DNA from: Polyodon spathula
Lineage: Eukaryota > Chordata > Actinopteri > Acipenseriformes > Polyodontidae
NCBI RefSeq assembly: GCF_017654505.1
Contig: NC_054537.1
Coordinates: 70,162,145 to 70,226,144, forward strand
DNA: 64,000 nucleotides
Direction of reading: 5' to 3'
The notes beneath the pieces are model-generated. The model was given only the letters and a program-made list of their open reading frames with translations. It searched no databases and had not been told where the DNA came from. A program made the position numbers and the translations under genes. Positions 11,731 through 23,424 of this stretch are shown in pieces. Each line of letters begins with the position of its first letter. Positions within the stretch are counted from its first letter, which is position 1.

Positions 11731-14244
11731 CATTTGGTCTCTGCTACACCCGTGCATGAAGAAACAAGAAAAAAATGTCTGAAAAACATTCAAAGAGATA
11801 AATTCACAGTAACGAAACACACCAAAGTATACACACACACACAATTTCAGACTAATATGATTTATTAGGAAACAATTGTCAAACATAAATAATTCAATTG
11901 TGTATATACATTAGTGCTTAAACAGTTTTGTGATAAGTAAAACAACATTGTTTATTATTGTGTATTATTAGAAGTATTAGTAGAAGCGTTAGACATAATA
12001 CTTCTGGTAATGCAACAAGCAAAAACAACTTTACACCCTACTCTTAACTTTGCACTTCTCATTCTTCAAGGATCTTAAACAGCAGGCCCTTATGCTGATT
12101 TTTGCTGTCACCTTGTCTTTATTTGACACTACAAACACCTAGCAGAAAAAATAATTGGATTAGTTTGGAGAGTACTTTTATAAACTGACTATGCTCTAAT
12201 TTAATTATAATGACACATGAAGAATATATGCTAACTGAAACAGTTTAACAGAGCAATACTGAAACTAATTACACGTTTTTAAAAAGATAGGTAAAATTTA
12301 AATAAATAAATCGATTTAAACGTAATAACTCCCCTTCATAGTCACAGAGGTAGCTATGTTATTTGCATGCTGCATAAGCGCCATTGGCCATCTGTTTTGC
12401 ATTATGCTATTATTAATGTGAAAAAAAGACCTTTCGGTATTATAAATGAGATGTACTTTCATAACATCAAAATATCTCAAAATAATGCAAAATTCGGCAT
12501 TACATCATACTTAATACTAGGTTTGGTGAGTCAGCATTTATATGCAGAGCAGCTGATGATTCCATTACTTCCAGATTGGCTAAAGTCTAAGCGCGGTGAA
12601 GTATAGAAATATTTTGGTTTTGAGGTGGCTGATGACGGAATAGTAAAACAATATAACAAGACCTTGTTTTTCTCCATGGATATTGTGAAGCAAAACACCA
12701 CCAAGTTAAAGTAAGTTATGGCTATGTAAATATCAGTTAACAACTACATATGTTTGATACTGCAATTGTGTTTTTATATTTCTGTGTTTTGGAAGACTTC
12801 GATATTATCAATATTGAAACAGGTGCACGATGTCGGTATACAATTTCCATATCATTATCCTCTCTTAGTTAATACTTAAAGTTTTAAAAATATATGCAAC
12901 ACAACTAAACAGTCCTTTCTTGCAAAGTATGTATAACAAGTAACAGAATGCTTGTGATAGAGGCTGCCACGCTGGTCTAAAGATTTTGTAAACACAAGCC
13001 TTTTGTTGCTTCGCAAGTGTTACTGCTTCAAACACTGTTTCATAAACATGTTAATGTAAGAAAGGCTAAAGTGCCTAATAGCCTCTTCATATCTCCCTGA
13101 TTATCAGAGATTCAGGTTCATCCTTTTAACATGTTATGTATTTTCCTTTGGACATTCATTTTTTTCACTTAATTAGAAAATATGCAAAAATACAGTTTTG
13201 CCCTATTTACAGGTAAGGGGCATAATTAATCTGAAACCAATGGCCCTGTCCTATGCAGTCTTACAATATTATATCCTACTGTATATTACTATTATCAGAC
13301 ACCCACTATCTCCCATGCTTTAACAAGTCTTGTAAAGTTGACTTTAATCCAAACCAGTGGCAACTGGAACAATTCAGATCAATGCTGACCATCACCTGTA
13401 CCATACTTAATGATAACATTGAAGTTTGTTTTTTACACGGGGGATCAGCATGTATTTCACTGTGATAGCATGGTTGAGATTACACCAAGAATGTCATTTG
13501 CAAGTTTGCCACAAACATAGCCAGCAAAGCAGAACTCCAATACAAAGAGAGAGAGAGAGAGGAGACAAGTATCAGTTATTAAAACAGAAGTTAAGGTGAT
13601 ACATTATACTTTTTATTATTATTGTTCTCTTCAGTGTTCAAAGGCAATAACTTTTGTTTAGCTCTAACTATTTTGCTGTTACAGTACTTGGTAAACAATT
13701 TATATCATGATATATTTCATTCTCCAGTCAGCCACCAAACAAGTTGCTAAAAATATGAACATTTTCCAGAGGAAGAAAAACAATTATAAAAGGAATGATT
13801 ATTCCATACGGCTTTCATTCCCCCCAGACTTTCCACACAATATTTGCATACATCCCCTCTTCCTAAAAGAGTAGTTAGCTTGAAGGAAGATTTAAACAGA
13901 AACTTTCTCCAGCCCTCAAAGAGGTGCAATTGTCTAGAGGAGCTCTCTCTTGACAATATTAATATTCCAGTAGCCACCAGGGTGCCAAATACAAATAAAC
14001 CAAAAAGAAAAAAGAAAACATGTGTGCTGAATACAACAGTTAATTCGTAGTCAGCCTGGCACTCAGTATTGTGAAATCTTCAGCACAACAGACAGGAATT
14101 CATTGTTGCTTTAAAGCTACTTTAAAGTGAATTTAAAGCCTTGACAATCACTCCTTCTGTATCCACTGCTGATTCATGGCATTATATATGGTTCAGCAGG
14201 AAAAATACCCAGTTTGGTTAAAAAACAGAACAAACAACTGAGCA
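11731..14244. other. Non-coding AT-rich DNA
   Basis: No gene recognised. There is a short CA run near 11829-11842 and a GA run near 13548-13562. Nothing else stands out. Confidence 0.55.
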
Positions 14245-14353
14245 ATGTATGAGTGTGCTCAAAAAGTCGTCGTAGCTTCCTCCACATGTGTCATTTTTGC
14301 AGAGATGCACATTCCAGAAGCATCTGAGCTAAAGTTACTTCCCACACCAATCT

Positions 14354-14830
14354 ATGACTTCCACTGCTACCAACTCCCATCAATATCCCTGCCTTGGCCG
14401 ATGGCACCCGTTTGTAGTTCAATGGGAAAACAAGTTTTATTTTTCAGTCGGTCTAACCTTTGGCTGCCACAGCAGTCCAAATATTTTCAACACTCTGTCT
14501 GAAGAGTTGTGCTGGATCCTTCTGAATATGCATAAACTAACTTTCGTACTTCATCTCCTGGATGATTTTCTCCTATAGACTTCCCCGATGCAGCCCCAGC
14601 CTAAGCCATATCAACACTCAAAGCAACCTTCTCTTCATTAGGGGTTCCGATACCAGATGAGAAAACCTTAGGCCCCTCAACCTGCCTGGAATTCTTGGGA
14701 ATCACTCTTGATACAAACTTACCCCAACAGAAACCATCAGAATAATTCCCCCAGGTCGAGGATTCATTTCTCGAATGCTAGATATTGCTAAATCTGTTAG
14801 TGAACTTTACCATCATGTTAACCTATCCAG
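14354..14830 (+). pseudogene. DIRS-like reverse transcriptase fragment
   Basis: Frames read WHPFVVQWENKFYFSVGLTF, then GCHSSPNIFNTLSEELCWIL, and FVLHLLDDFLL with the LLDD form of the RT active site, followed after a stop by STLKATFSSLGVPIPDEKTL and CLEFLGITLDTNL. This arrangement (GxxSSPxIF, LLDDFL, FLGITLD) is characteristic of vertebrate DIRS-like RTs. The N-terminal fingers are poorly preserved, and there is a stop directly after the DD motif region. Confidence 0.75.
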
Positions 14831-14874
14831 CGCTAGCCATGCAGACTTGAAGATTACAACAAAATAATCTCATC

Positions 14875-15330
14875 GTTGAGCTCCATATGTACACAGGCAC
14901 ATCATCATTAGGCTTTGGGGGCGTGTTCAACTTTTCCTGGTTTTCAGCAGCCTGGCCACCTCCAATCCGGGATCTCCCTCCTCAACAACATTTCTCTGCT
15001 CTACATGAGCTCTATCCTATAGTTCCAGTTGCTTTCACCTGAGGCTGACAGACAAGAAAATCCATCATCTTCCATTGTGACAACCAATCTACTGTAGCCA
15101 TTTTCAAAAGGACGATCCAAAACATCACTCATAAATAGCTTGCTCCACTGCATCACTTGGTTATCTATTAACAGTAACTTTCTCTTTAAAGCAGCTTATA
15201 GGCCTGGTCTCATTCCCGTAGAGGACGCTCTCTCTCGGTTTCAGTTTCAGAAATTCCATCAACTGGTCCCATCAGCAGATCCCCGTTCCCCAATTTTAGG
15301 ACCTTATTCTGAATTGAATTCCCAGCTTCT
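14875..15330 (+). pseudogene. DIRS-like RNase H fragment
   Basis: One frame gives ELHMYTGTSSLGFGGVF and WPPPIRDLPPQQHFSALHEL, then after stops FHCDNQSTVAIFKR and a GLIPVEDALSRFQFQ segment. The D/E/D pattern (TGTSSLGFGG, ALHEL, HCDNQ) matches the RNase H domain that follows RT in DIRS elements. Stops are present and it is inactive. Confidence 0.65.
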
Positions 15331-15384
15331 TACTCAGCAAGATCTTACATGACCAATTCTATAGCTCCACCTACTAAAGCCTCC

Positions 15385-16160
15385 TCTAAATCAGGCTCGG
15401 CAGCCTATGTGTCTTTCTGTGCCATGTCTTCAGTTTCACCGACAGAATTCAAAGTTATTCACATGCTTGCCTTTATAACCTACTGCTTCGTCTACTGGAT
15501 CTTCATGCCTACCTCTCCAGTCTGAACCATCTATAAAACTTCTTCTCTGACGTATCCAAAAATCAGACCCTCCACCAACCTTGAATGTCTGCCCATTATA
15601 TCAGACAGTCTCCTTAAATTAATATTGATTCTAAGGAAGGATTGCTTCACACCCTATGAGGACATTTTAATGAAGTGCTTGCTATCATGTTCTATTTTTT
15701 GGATTCATGTGATGTGGAGAATTCACCTGTAACTCCATCAGTCATCTTCCCAATTCCAGATTATGACTTCAAGATTACATCACAACAGGGAACAGCTTTA
15801 CCTTTCACCTACGATCTTCAGAAAGACTTCAAGTGAGAGGGTAACCATATTCAGTTCCACCAAACAAACTCTCCCTTATGTCCACATTCTGCTATCACTA
15901 AATACTTAGTAACACGACATCCATTTCTTTCTTCAGCACCTCTATTCATCTTGTATAAACAAGCACCAGTCACTCATCAATGTTTTTTCTGGCCACCTGT
16001 CGAACCTATTTCAAGAGCTCACTCACCAGCTTCTCAATATTCTGCCCACTCCATCAGAATCGGAGCAGCTACAACCGATGCAAAAGTTAACATTAACCAA
16101 CATCTGATCAAAAAGCTTACAGATGGACATTGTCTGCAGTAGAGTTGTTCATCAGGACTT
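15385..16160 (+). pseudogene. DIRS-like tyrosine recombinase fragment
   Basis: The start resembles the N-terminal core-binding region (SGSAAYVSFCAMSS). The C-terminal part has SAHSIRIGAATTDAKVNINQ, the H-x-x-R box of tyrosine recombinases, then after a frameshift RWTLSAVELFIRT. In related proteins the catalytic tyrosine lies in the ELYIR position; here the codon at 16148-16150 is TTC (Phe). This matching of position is my inference from family knowledge. Frameshifts and stops make the copy inactive anyway. Confidence 0.6.
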
Positions 16161-16207
16161 CAGTTTCAGATCCTAAAAATCCTCAAATCCAGATGTCCAC
16201 TATATAA

Positions 16208-16210
<3 letters not shown>

Positions 16211-16243
<33 letters not shown>

Positions 16244-16271
16244 CAGGATACACTTTTGGGGGGGGGGGGGG
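16211..16271. repeat. Poly-T and poly-G tracts
   Basis: A run of about 31 T (16211-16241), then, after a 16-nt gap, about 14 G (16258-16271). Such tracts are often sequencing-uncertain in length. Confidence 0.9.
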
Positions 16272-16570
16272 ATGGGGTGATGGTCCTCCGTCACCCGGAC
16301 GGCTCCAACCAGACCATAAAGTGAGATCCTGGACAAAGTTTAACAATATCTTCTCTATTAATTTAGTTATTTTCTTAGATATTTTAATTGCACTGGAGGC
16401 ATATTTTCCTTGAGGTGGAAGTGTTTTGCCCAGGATCCACTTTTGGGAGTTGGTGGTCCTCCATCACCTGGCCTTGGTGACCTCTGACTGACGTTGGAGG
16501 TTGCACCTTAAACGAGGGCAGCTCCTATCGGTCCAGAAGGCGAGAACCTGGGCTAAACAGTAAATAATCT
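16240..16570 (+). repeat. Two diverged direct repeats, possible DIRS 3' termini
   Basis: The segment from about 16242 (CAGGATACACTTTTGGG ... GGTCCTCCGTCACC ... AACCAGACC ... GATCCTGGACAAAGTTTAAC) is repeated from about 16431 (CAGGATCCACTTTTGGGAG ... GGTCCTCCATCACCTGG ... GAGAACCTGGGCTAAACAGT). DIRS and Ngaro elements end in split or inverted repeats rather than LTRs, so these may be terminal repeats of the element upstream. That link is an inference. Confidence 0.5.
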
Positions 16571-16840
16571 CACGTTATGTTTTGCATCTTACAATACTGA
16601 GGTTCAATCTTTGCATTGACAGATAAAACTGTGATGGGGCTGAATAAGTAAAAAAAAAAAAAAAATCAATACTATTATCATTTTTTATTTATCTAAACAA
16701 TAGCAGTATCAACCAGAAATCAGAAAGGGAGAAGGCACACACATAATTTTGTACAGCCACAAAGATTAAGTAAATTTTGAAAAAGATCTATAAAAATTAT
16801 TTTGTATTATGTGTCACAACATTTTAAATGAAACAGATAT

Positions 16841-16902
16841 GTTGAATTGATAGCATATCAGTGAGGTGAGGTGTTGAATTGATAGCATCGCAGTGAGGTG
16901 TA
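16841..16902 (+). repeat. Tandem duplication, 32-bp period
   Basis: GTTGAATTGATAGCAT plus CAGTGAGGTG occurs at 16841 and again at 16873 with few changes. Just downstream is a run of about 22 T (16917-16938). Confidence 0.85.
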
Positions 16903-16939
16903 AACTGGAATACAGATTTTTTTTTTTTTTTTTTTTTTC

Positions 16940-19704
16940 ATATGCCTGCTGAGATTTTTGTCTAAGATTGTAGACCAAATCATGTCTCCTCTTTGTTGAC
17001 AAGGCAAGATTTTGGGTTTGCCCAGATGGAGTTAATAATAAACCTAGTGATCAATTTTGAAAGAAAAAATTATGAAAGAGTTGTTTGGACTAGTTAAAAT
17101 TCAGTCATGCTTGCTCTTCTGATTAAATAAAGTACAGAACAAAAGCTATACAACATACTCTTGAAAGAGATTTAGCATGGTGAAAGAGCTTTGAACGAAG
17201 TTTGGGGCTGACCGCATTTTTATGGCAAAACAGTTACCATAAACTAAAACATTTATATGTTTTTAGTTTCTTTATTAATTGTTCTTGATGGTAAATGTGT
17301 TACACCTGTAGTTCTTGTTACAATCTTGTAGTGACTGTGCAGTGTTCTCAAGCATTCATCACTTTAAAGTGGGCACAGAAAGCCTCAATATGTGCATGAA
17401 AAAAAGAAATGCACCAGTTACTTTAAGTAACTGTCTGTTGCAAAGTGGTTTATTTCATTTATTTTCTAAAACCAGCTGTTTCACAAAAGCCCCTGATGTA
17501 TAATGGCCATTGGAGCAACTTGTTTTCAGTTAGCCCATGTGGAAGATTGTCACACACACCCACACACTGTGCAACAAGAACATGAATATGGCTGAGGCCA
17601 GCTGTATCTTTTAAACAACAAGGAGTTGAAAACCTGCAGAGAGGCAGTAAAAAAAATTGAGAAAAAGATGAAGAGCTCATGTGTTCTGCTTTAGGAACCC
17701 GTACATCTGGTCCTCTGGAATAAAAAAAGAAGCTTTGTCCATTTATGGGGACTGAGTAAGATATAAAAGAGAAAAAAAAACTGTGTCCTAATAAGAGAAC
17801 AGTCCTTGGCTATGGCAGAGTTGCTGAATATCTTAGGAAACATGGACCAAACAAATGTATTCTGCAGGGGAAGCCAAAAACACTGTGAGCAGTACTAAAC
17901 AGGGGGTTATTGAGGAAGTACCAGATTGAGCCTGCCATTGTGCAGCCATGCTCTGTGCAGGTGCAGGCTCTGGTTACAGGCCAGAGTTATTTCAGAGCTT
18001 TTGGCAGTGACCACTTTTCTAAATGGTAACACAATTGGAGTTTCCATGTTTCCTTTTTTCATGCTGTTAGAGGCCTCATCCAGTCGGAGCCAAGGCTTCT
18101 GGAGATACCTAAAGCCTGCTGAGCTGCCTCGAATAAGGGTTTCAGGCTATTACAAGCAGTAAACACATGGGATAAAACCACTGTGGTGGGTGAGATACAA
18201 GTGAGAATTGTTCAATACGCAATGCAACTCCCTGCCCCCAACATCTTGCAACAAAGAAAGAAAGGCATTCATTTAAACATTAAAACAAAAACAGCTTGGC
18301 ATATTGAAGAGACCTGGTGTGTATTAGACAAGTTACTTGTTTCAGTTTCATATAGAAACGTGCACGAATTTAGCATTCTAAACTGACTTCATGTTCTGAG
18401 GACAGTTTAACTTTATTTTACTACACGTTGTCAGTTCTACAGTGGTTCCCGTATTTACACGTTGTAGTTACCTACATTAAATCAAGCAGTTATGCGTTTG
18501 AATGTACAGTGCTGTTTCTAGTTTATTAAATTAAAATATTGTAACTTTAAATAATTATCTTAATAATTTTCAGTGATAATACAGTACATATTTTTTACCT
18601 TCAGTCCAAAATAAAAAAGCTTATTTCATGTAGCATTTTTGGTAAACATGGTATTGTTATCTACTGGCCAACTGGTCATGCCTTACCTTCACTCTCCAAC
18701 CTCCCGTGCCCACTCTTTCTCTTCTCTAGTATATCTAGCACACACTACTGGAGAACTTCATTCATATGCCCTTGAATTAATTTTGCATCATTATGGGTAA
18801 GCAATGGCTCTCTATTTCAATTCCATAAGCATTTAGGATCATGACAATGATAGTCTTGAACAGGATCATGAATTTCAACTTTATTTTATTCATAAAAATA
18901 TTCTTTAAATAACTAATGAGGCTTTGTGACAAAGAGCCCTATGTGTCACTGTTACCAGAAAAAAAAATCCTCCAGTGAGACTACAAATGTGACAGAACCA
19001 ATTTTACTTATAAAATGTACAAATACCAATTGACAGCCAAAGAATACAGTCATGCATTAACTCCTGTATCTTGGTTCAAATCAGATCCCAAGCTACTTGT
19101 TCAAATCATAAAATACCCAGCAAATAAACCAACCACATGTATCTCTAAAAAGGAGAGCATCCTATTGATAAGAAATCATTCTGATAATCCCTGAATAATT
19201 CTATTACAGGCAAACTCAGACTTAGCTTGGATTTAACATCTCTAACAAAACGTCCAAGCAGTATCTGATTTTAAGGTTGCTTGATGGTGGAGACATTTCT
19301 GTAATGCAAACTCTGGACTGAAAAACCTCAGTGTGGTTTACAATTGCAAAATATGTCCAAATAGAGGCTGCGCAAACAGAACTGATGTTTTTGCACCTTA
19401 ATAATGAAAATATCAATGGAGACCCCCAGGGTTTTACTGACCTTTAAGAAAGCACCACATTTTAACTCACATGCTTGCTCTTTTGTAAAGGGCATGGCCT
19501 TACTCCTTGGGGATACATGGAGGAATGACCTTTATATATTAAGTGCTTGTAGATCTATTCTGTGTAAATAATGTATTATAGTACAAATGAAAACTGCAGC
19601 ATTTGGTAAGAAACACATACTGAAAACTGGAGCTTCCAGTTATATATATGTGAGTGCTAACACACACACACTATATTTTGATATATATATGATATATATA
19701 TTTT
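16940..19704. other. Non-coding DNA, nothing recognised
   Basis: No gene, SINE or transposon ends identified. Frames of 60-80 codons occur on both strands without familiar motifs. Confidence 0.55.
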
Positions 19705-19738
19705 GATTTTGCAGTGGTCTCTTAATTTTTTCCAGAGC

Positions 19739-19824
<86 letters not shown>

Positions 19825-19858
19825 GCTCTGGAAAAAATTAAGAGACCACTGCAAAATC
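19705..19858. repeat. Perfect 154-bp palindrome: Tc1 terminal repeat, (TA)35, inverted terminal repeat
   Basis: 19705-19746 (GATTTTGCAGTGGTCTC ... CCAGAGCTGTGTGTA) is the exact reverse complement of 19817-19858. The 70 bp between them are pure TA and hence also self-complementary. The right arm is the outer end of the Tc1 element at 19823-20530; the left arm is an inverted copy of only that end. Confidence 0.95.
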
Positions 19859-20530
19859 ATCAGTTTCTCTGGTTTTACTATTTATAGGTATGTGTTTGGG
19901 TAAAATGAACATTTTTGTTTTATTCTATAAAGTACTGACAACATTTCTCCCAAATTCCAAATAAAATTATTGTCATTTAGAGCATTTATTTGCAGAAAAT
20001 GACAACTGCTCAAAATAACAAAAAAGATGCAGTGTTGTCAGACCTCGAATAATGCAAAGAAAATAAGTTCAGATTCATTTTTAAACAACACAATACTAAT
20101 GTTTTAACTTAGGAAGAGTTCAGAAATCAATATTTGGTGGAATAACCCTCATTTTCAAGCACAGCTTTCATGTGTCTTGGCATGCTCTCCACCAGTCTTT
20201 CACATTGATGTTGGGTGACTTTATGCCACTCCTGGCGCAAAAATTCAAGCAGCTCGGCTTTGTTTGATGGCTTGTGACCATCCATCTTCCTCTTGATCAC
20301 ATTCCAGAGGTTTTCAATGGGGTTCAGGTCTGAAGATTGGGCTGGCCATGACAGGGTCTTGATCTGGTGGTCCTCCATCCACACCTTGATTGACCTGGCT
20401 GTGTGGCATGGAGCATTGTCCTGTTGGAAAAACCAATCCTCAGAGTTGGGGAACATTGTCAGAGCAGAAGGAAGCAAGTTTTCTTCCAGGACAACCTTGT
20501 ACTTGCTGCTCAAAAAACTGCTCAAAATAA
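19823..20530 (-). mobile_element. 5'-truncated Tc1-like transposon
   Basis: The end begins CAGCTCTGGAAAAAATTAAG, a Tc1 terminal sequence found widely in fishes and lampreys, followed by the 3' non-coding part and the C-terminal transposase coding region on the minus strand. The 5' half, with the DNA-binding domain and the other terminal repeat, is missing after about 20530. Confidence 0.85.
20127..20525 (-). pseudogene. Tc1 transposase, C-terminal part
   Basis: An open frame of 132 codons covering the catalytic C-terminal half of a Tc1/mariner transposase, normally about 340 residues. It contains FFQQDNAPCHTARSIKVW (second catalytic Asp) and SSDLNPIENLWNVIKRK (catalytic Glu), with 34 residues between them, the DD34E signature of Tc1. 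The end, VESMPRHMKAVLENEGYSTKY, is typical of the family. The paired-like DNA-binding domain and the first Asp are missing, so this is a truncated gene even though the frame is open. The enzyme would cut and paste the element at TA sites. Confidence 0.9.
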
Positions 20531-21433
20531 AAGTTGGTCAAACAATGGCTCAGTCCTGCTCCCACTAAAAGGGAGGTGCCACTCCAGGAACTTTCTCCCT
20601 AACACAACTAAAACTCTGGTGGGATTAAAATCATTGAAACTAAACTAATCTCTGTTCTCAGCATTCATATCCCGGTTAACACACACAGTGATCACGAGTG
20701 GTTGCTTTGTTTGCTCACTCTAGTTTGTACATGCCGTTCTGAGGATTCCCAGCCAATTCACTTTCAGTTTGCTGACAAAGAACAAAGAAATGGAAAACCA
20801 AGAACAAAATATAGCAGGTGGGGCTGTGTGGCTCTATTGCTGCAGCCAATTGCCCTTAATTAATCGCAGAGCCATTTGCAGATAAAAGCCGATCTGCCCA
20901 GATAAATAAGAAGCACCTGATTCTGGTGAGCAGAACTGTGGAGAGCTGCACAGTCCAACTGAACTTTTAGGTAAGCTGGCTACATAACAGCATTTCCCCT
21001 TTCTATATTTTTCCTTTTTATTTGTGAAAGAAAATATTTTTAATTGAATTTATTTAGATTGTAGGACAAGGCTTTGTGGGCACTTCCAACACGACTTGGT
21101 CTAAGGTATTTGGTTTAAACGTATTTATTTATTTTTTTTAATGAACATGGTTTTATCTAGGTTGACTGTTTTGTAGAGGTTGATATTCATGTTTTCTTTG
21201 CTTTGTAGGAGTGGATGCTAACCACTGTTTGTCTCCTTATGTTTTATTTTTGTAATCAAGGCTGCATTGTTATGAAAAATAACTGTTTCCCAAAGGGTTG
21301 CCCAAACAATTACTTTAAGTGCATAAACGTAAAACTAATTTACTAATTTTGGTATGACCAAAGCTGTTTGTGGCTATGTGTAGTCTGATTTGCAAATTAA
21401 ACATTGTATATTATGGAATTACCTCAGTCTAAA
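20531..21433. other. Unassigned DNA, possibly LTR-derived in part
   Basis: No coding region. At 20790-20980 a more GC-balanced segment ends in TGAACTTTTAGGTAAGCT, which contains a good splice-donor match. This resembles the leader of some fish LTR elements, but I cannot assign it. Confidence 0.35.
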
Positions 21434-22103
21434 GGCTGGTTCACACTGGCCATATGATTGCGTTCAAATCATAGATGCTGCCGACGAGTTGGTAGATTTT
21501 AACTTCTCAGCGTCAAGTTGGTGACGTTCAACCAATCGCACACCTTTTTCTTTCCTTTAGAATTTTACAAGTAAAATACAATTTACCGTTTTATTATTTT
21601 AAATAAATTATACTTGTATAGATGTAGCAGAAAATGTCTAAAGAACTAATAATTAAGCATGTACGGTACCATAAATAACCAGATAATCAGAATGAAAATT
21701 AACAACTCGGGAATTTAAATCGTGTTTGATGCGTGTCTCTCAGCGGCCTACGTGTGTTTTATTTAAAGAGGGATGGTTAAATTGAGCGGGTCAGCTCAAC
21801 AAAGTCTGATTGAATGTCAGTGATTTTACCATGAAACTGAATGATTGCATTTGCAGTCAATCACACAATTAGGTTTTTTTTTTTTTTTGGATCAGCTGTT
21901 TTATAAAAACAGGCTCTGTGGTACAATGTATAAGTTAAATGCGGCTGTGTGCACGGCTCCCCGAACCTCCAGAAGAGTTTTTTTTATTTATTTTTTAGAC
22001 CAATTAGAATGAACTGATGCAGGGATAAGATCGCTCAATGTGAACTACATCCTGCCTCTGTTCATAGCGTCCGTCTGAGTCATATGCCCAGTGTGAACCA
22101 GCC
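21434..22103. mobile_element. Non-autonomous DNA transposon, 670 bp, 24-bp TIRs
   Basis: The left end GGCTGGTTCACACTGG plus CCATATGA (21434-21457) is the inverted complement of 22080-22103 at 23 of 24 positions. No transposase frame lies inside. The GTTCACACTGG core recurs at the end-like sequence at 46364. The superfamily is unclear; such ends occur in PIF/Harbinger-type elements of fish. A 3-bp TCT near each end (21428-21430, 22104-22106) could be a target duplication but does not abut both TIRs cleanly. Confidence 0.75.
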
Positions 22104-22206
22104 TCTACCTCCTGTACCAGGCAGTTATACTGCTGGGATACATATTAATATATTTTTTTGTGTTTAGTTACACTATTTTGATATTGTTTATTTATGCACT
22201 TTAAGA

Positions 22207-22219
22207 GTGTGTGTATATA

Positions 22220-22254
<35 letters not shown>

Positions 22255-22367
22255 GTATATATAGATATTATATATATATATATATATATAATATATATAT
22301 TGTATAGATATATTATATGGTATATATATATATATATGTGTGTGTGTATACAATAATATATAATAAT

Positions 22368-22407
<40 letters not shown>

Positions 22408-22432
22408 TATATTATGTAACATATATATATAT
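22207..22432. repeat. Compound (TG)n/(TATG)n/(TA)n microsatellite
   Basis: Alternating GT, ATGT and AT arrays over about 225 bp with several internal inverted AT stretches. The apparent 73- and 94-codon frames here are purely repeat-derived. Confidence 0.95.
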
Positions 22433-23047
22433 TAGTTTTTATTATTCCACTCAGTCTCCCTGCCTGGAACATTAGGTTGCAGATTGGCCTTTAATTTATG
22501 ACAATTGCATTCAACTGCAGTTTGTTCCCTTTCTGCTGGAAATATTTAGCATTCAAGTTGTTAGTCAACCTTATTTGTAATGATCTTATTGCAACTATTG
22601 CCAGCGGTTCTTTCTAACCTGTGACATTTAATAAATCTTTTTATTGTAATTTGTTTACTTGGTGTTTTATTGTTTATTTGATAAGAGCTTGAGTGGTGAA
22701 CCAAATGTCTGTTTACAAACTAAAATTGGGTATTCGAAGCTCCTTTTACACCTGGTTAAACTAAGGGTGGCATAGTCTAGATTTTAGCTCATATGGGGCA
22801 CTACAACATTTTTTTTTTTTTAATCCCTTTTTAAAGACATGAGGCCAGTGCTATTTGATAATTAGTCAATCAACACCTGGCCACATGTTGCACATGGATT
22901 TGAATTAGAGAGGGAATTGGATATGCCAAAAGCAAATCCAGCTAGGGTTTTGAGGCTCTGCTACAGTGCTACAGGCCAAAATAAAGTACCCAAGCTTCCG
23001 TCTAAAGCGATGGGGCAAGGTTTCCTACATTAAAAATCGGTCTAGGC
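22433..23047. other. Non-coding DNA
   Basis: No gene or element recognised. There is a short T run near 22808-22822. Confidence 0.5.
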
Positions 23048-23328
23048 CAGTGGTTTTCAACCCTAGTCCTGGGGTTGTTCCAAGCACTCGATTACATAAT
23101 TGAACTCTTAATTTGCCTAATCTGAGTTTTTAAATTAAACAGATGGAGATTTCACTTTAGGTTTAAAATTGTATAATGAACATATTTAACTTTAAGCTAC
23201 TGTATTTAAAAAGCTCAGATTAGGTAAATTATTCATTCAATTAAGGGTTCAGTTATTTAAACGATTGCTTGGTTAGAACAAAAACCACCAGGGCAGTGTT
23301 CCCCCAGGACCAGGGTTGAGAACCACTG
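23048..23328. mobile_element. hAT-type foldback MITE, 281 bp
   Basis: The left end CAGTGGTTTTCAACCCTAGT and right end (reverse complement) CAGTGGTTCTCAACCCTGGT are terminal inverted repeats of a type common in hAT MITEs. The flanks GTCTAGGC (23040-23047) and GCCTAGGC (23329-23336) form an 8-bp target duplication with one mismatch, as hAT elements make. The inside is also largely self-complementary (CCTAATCTGAG ... CTCAGATTAGG). It encodes nothing. Confidence 0.85.
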
Positions 23329-23424
23329 GCCTAGGCAACTGTATTGATAGATTGTAGCAGCAGTGGCCTGTACTAGTGGGATTTTGCAAAGTAAACAAAG
23401 GTATATACGATGCTGTCACTATAT

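Larger units (their letters stand above)
14245..16160 (+). mobile_element. Decayed DIRS-like retrotransposon (RT, RNase H, tyrosine recombinase)
   Basis: Domains in order on the plus strand: RT (about 14350-14830), RNase H (about 14875-15330) and a tyrosine recombinase (about 15385-16160). Use of a tyrosine recombinase instead of a DDE integrase defines DIRS elements. Many stops and frameshifts interrupt all domains, and the gag-like 5' part is absent. The sequence just downstream (16240-16570) holds two related segments that may be the element's terminal repeats. Confidence 0.75.

Noticed and set aside
19657..19903. Mirror-image frames with long Tyr-Ile runs on both strands
   Set aside because: They are the two readings of the TA palindrome.
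22207..22432. Structured or regulatory AT element
   Set aside because: Fully explained as a compound microsatellite.
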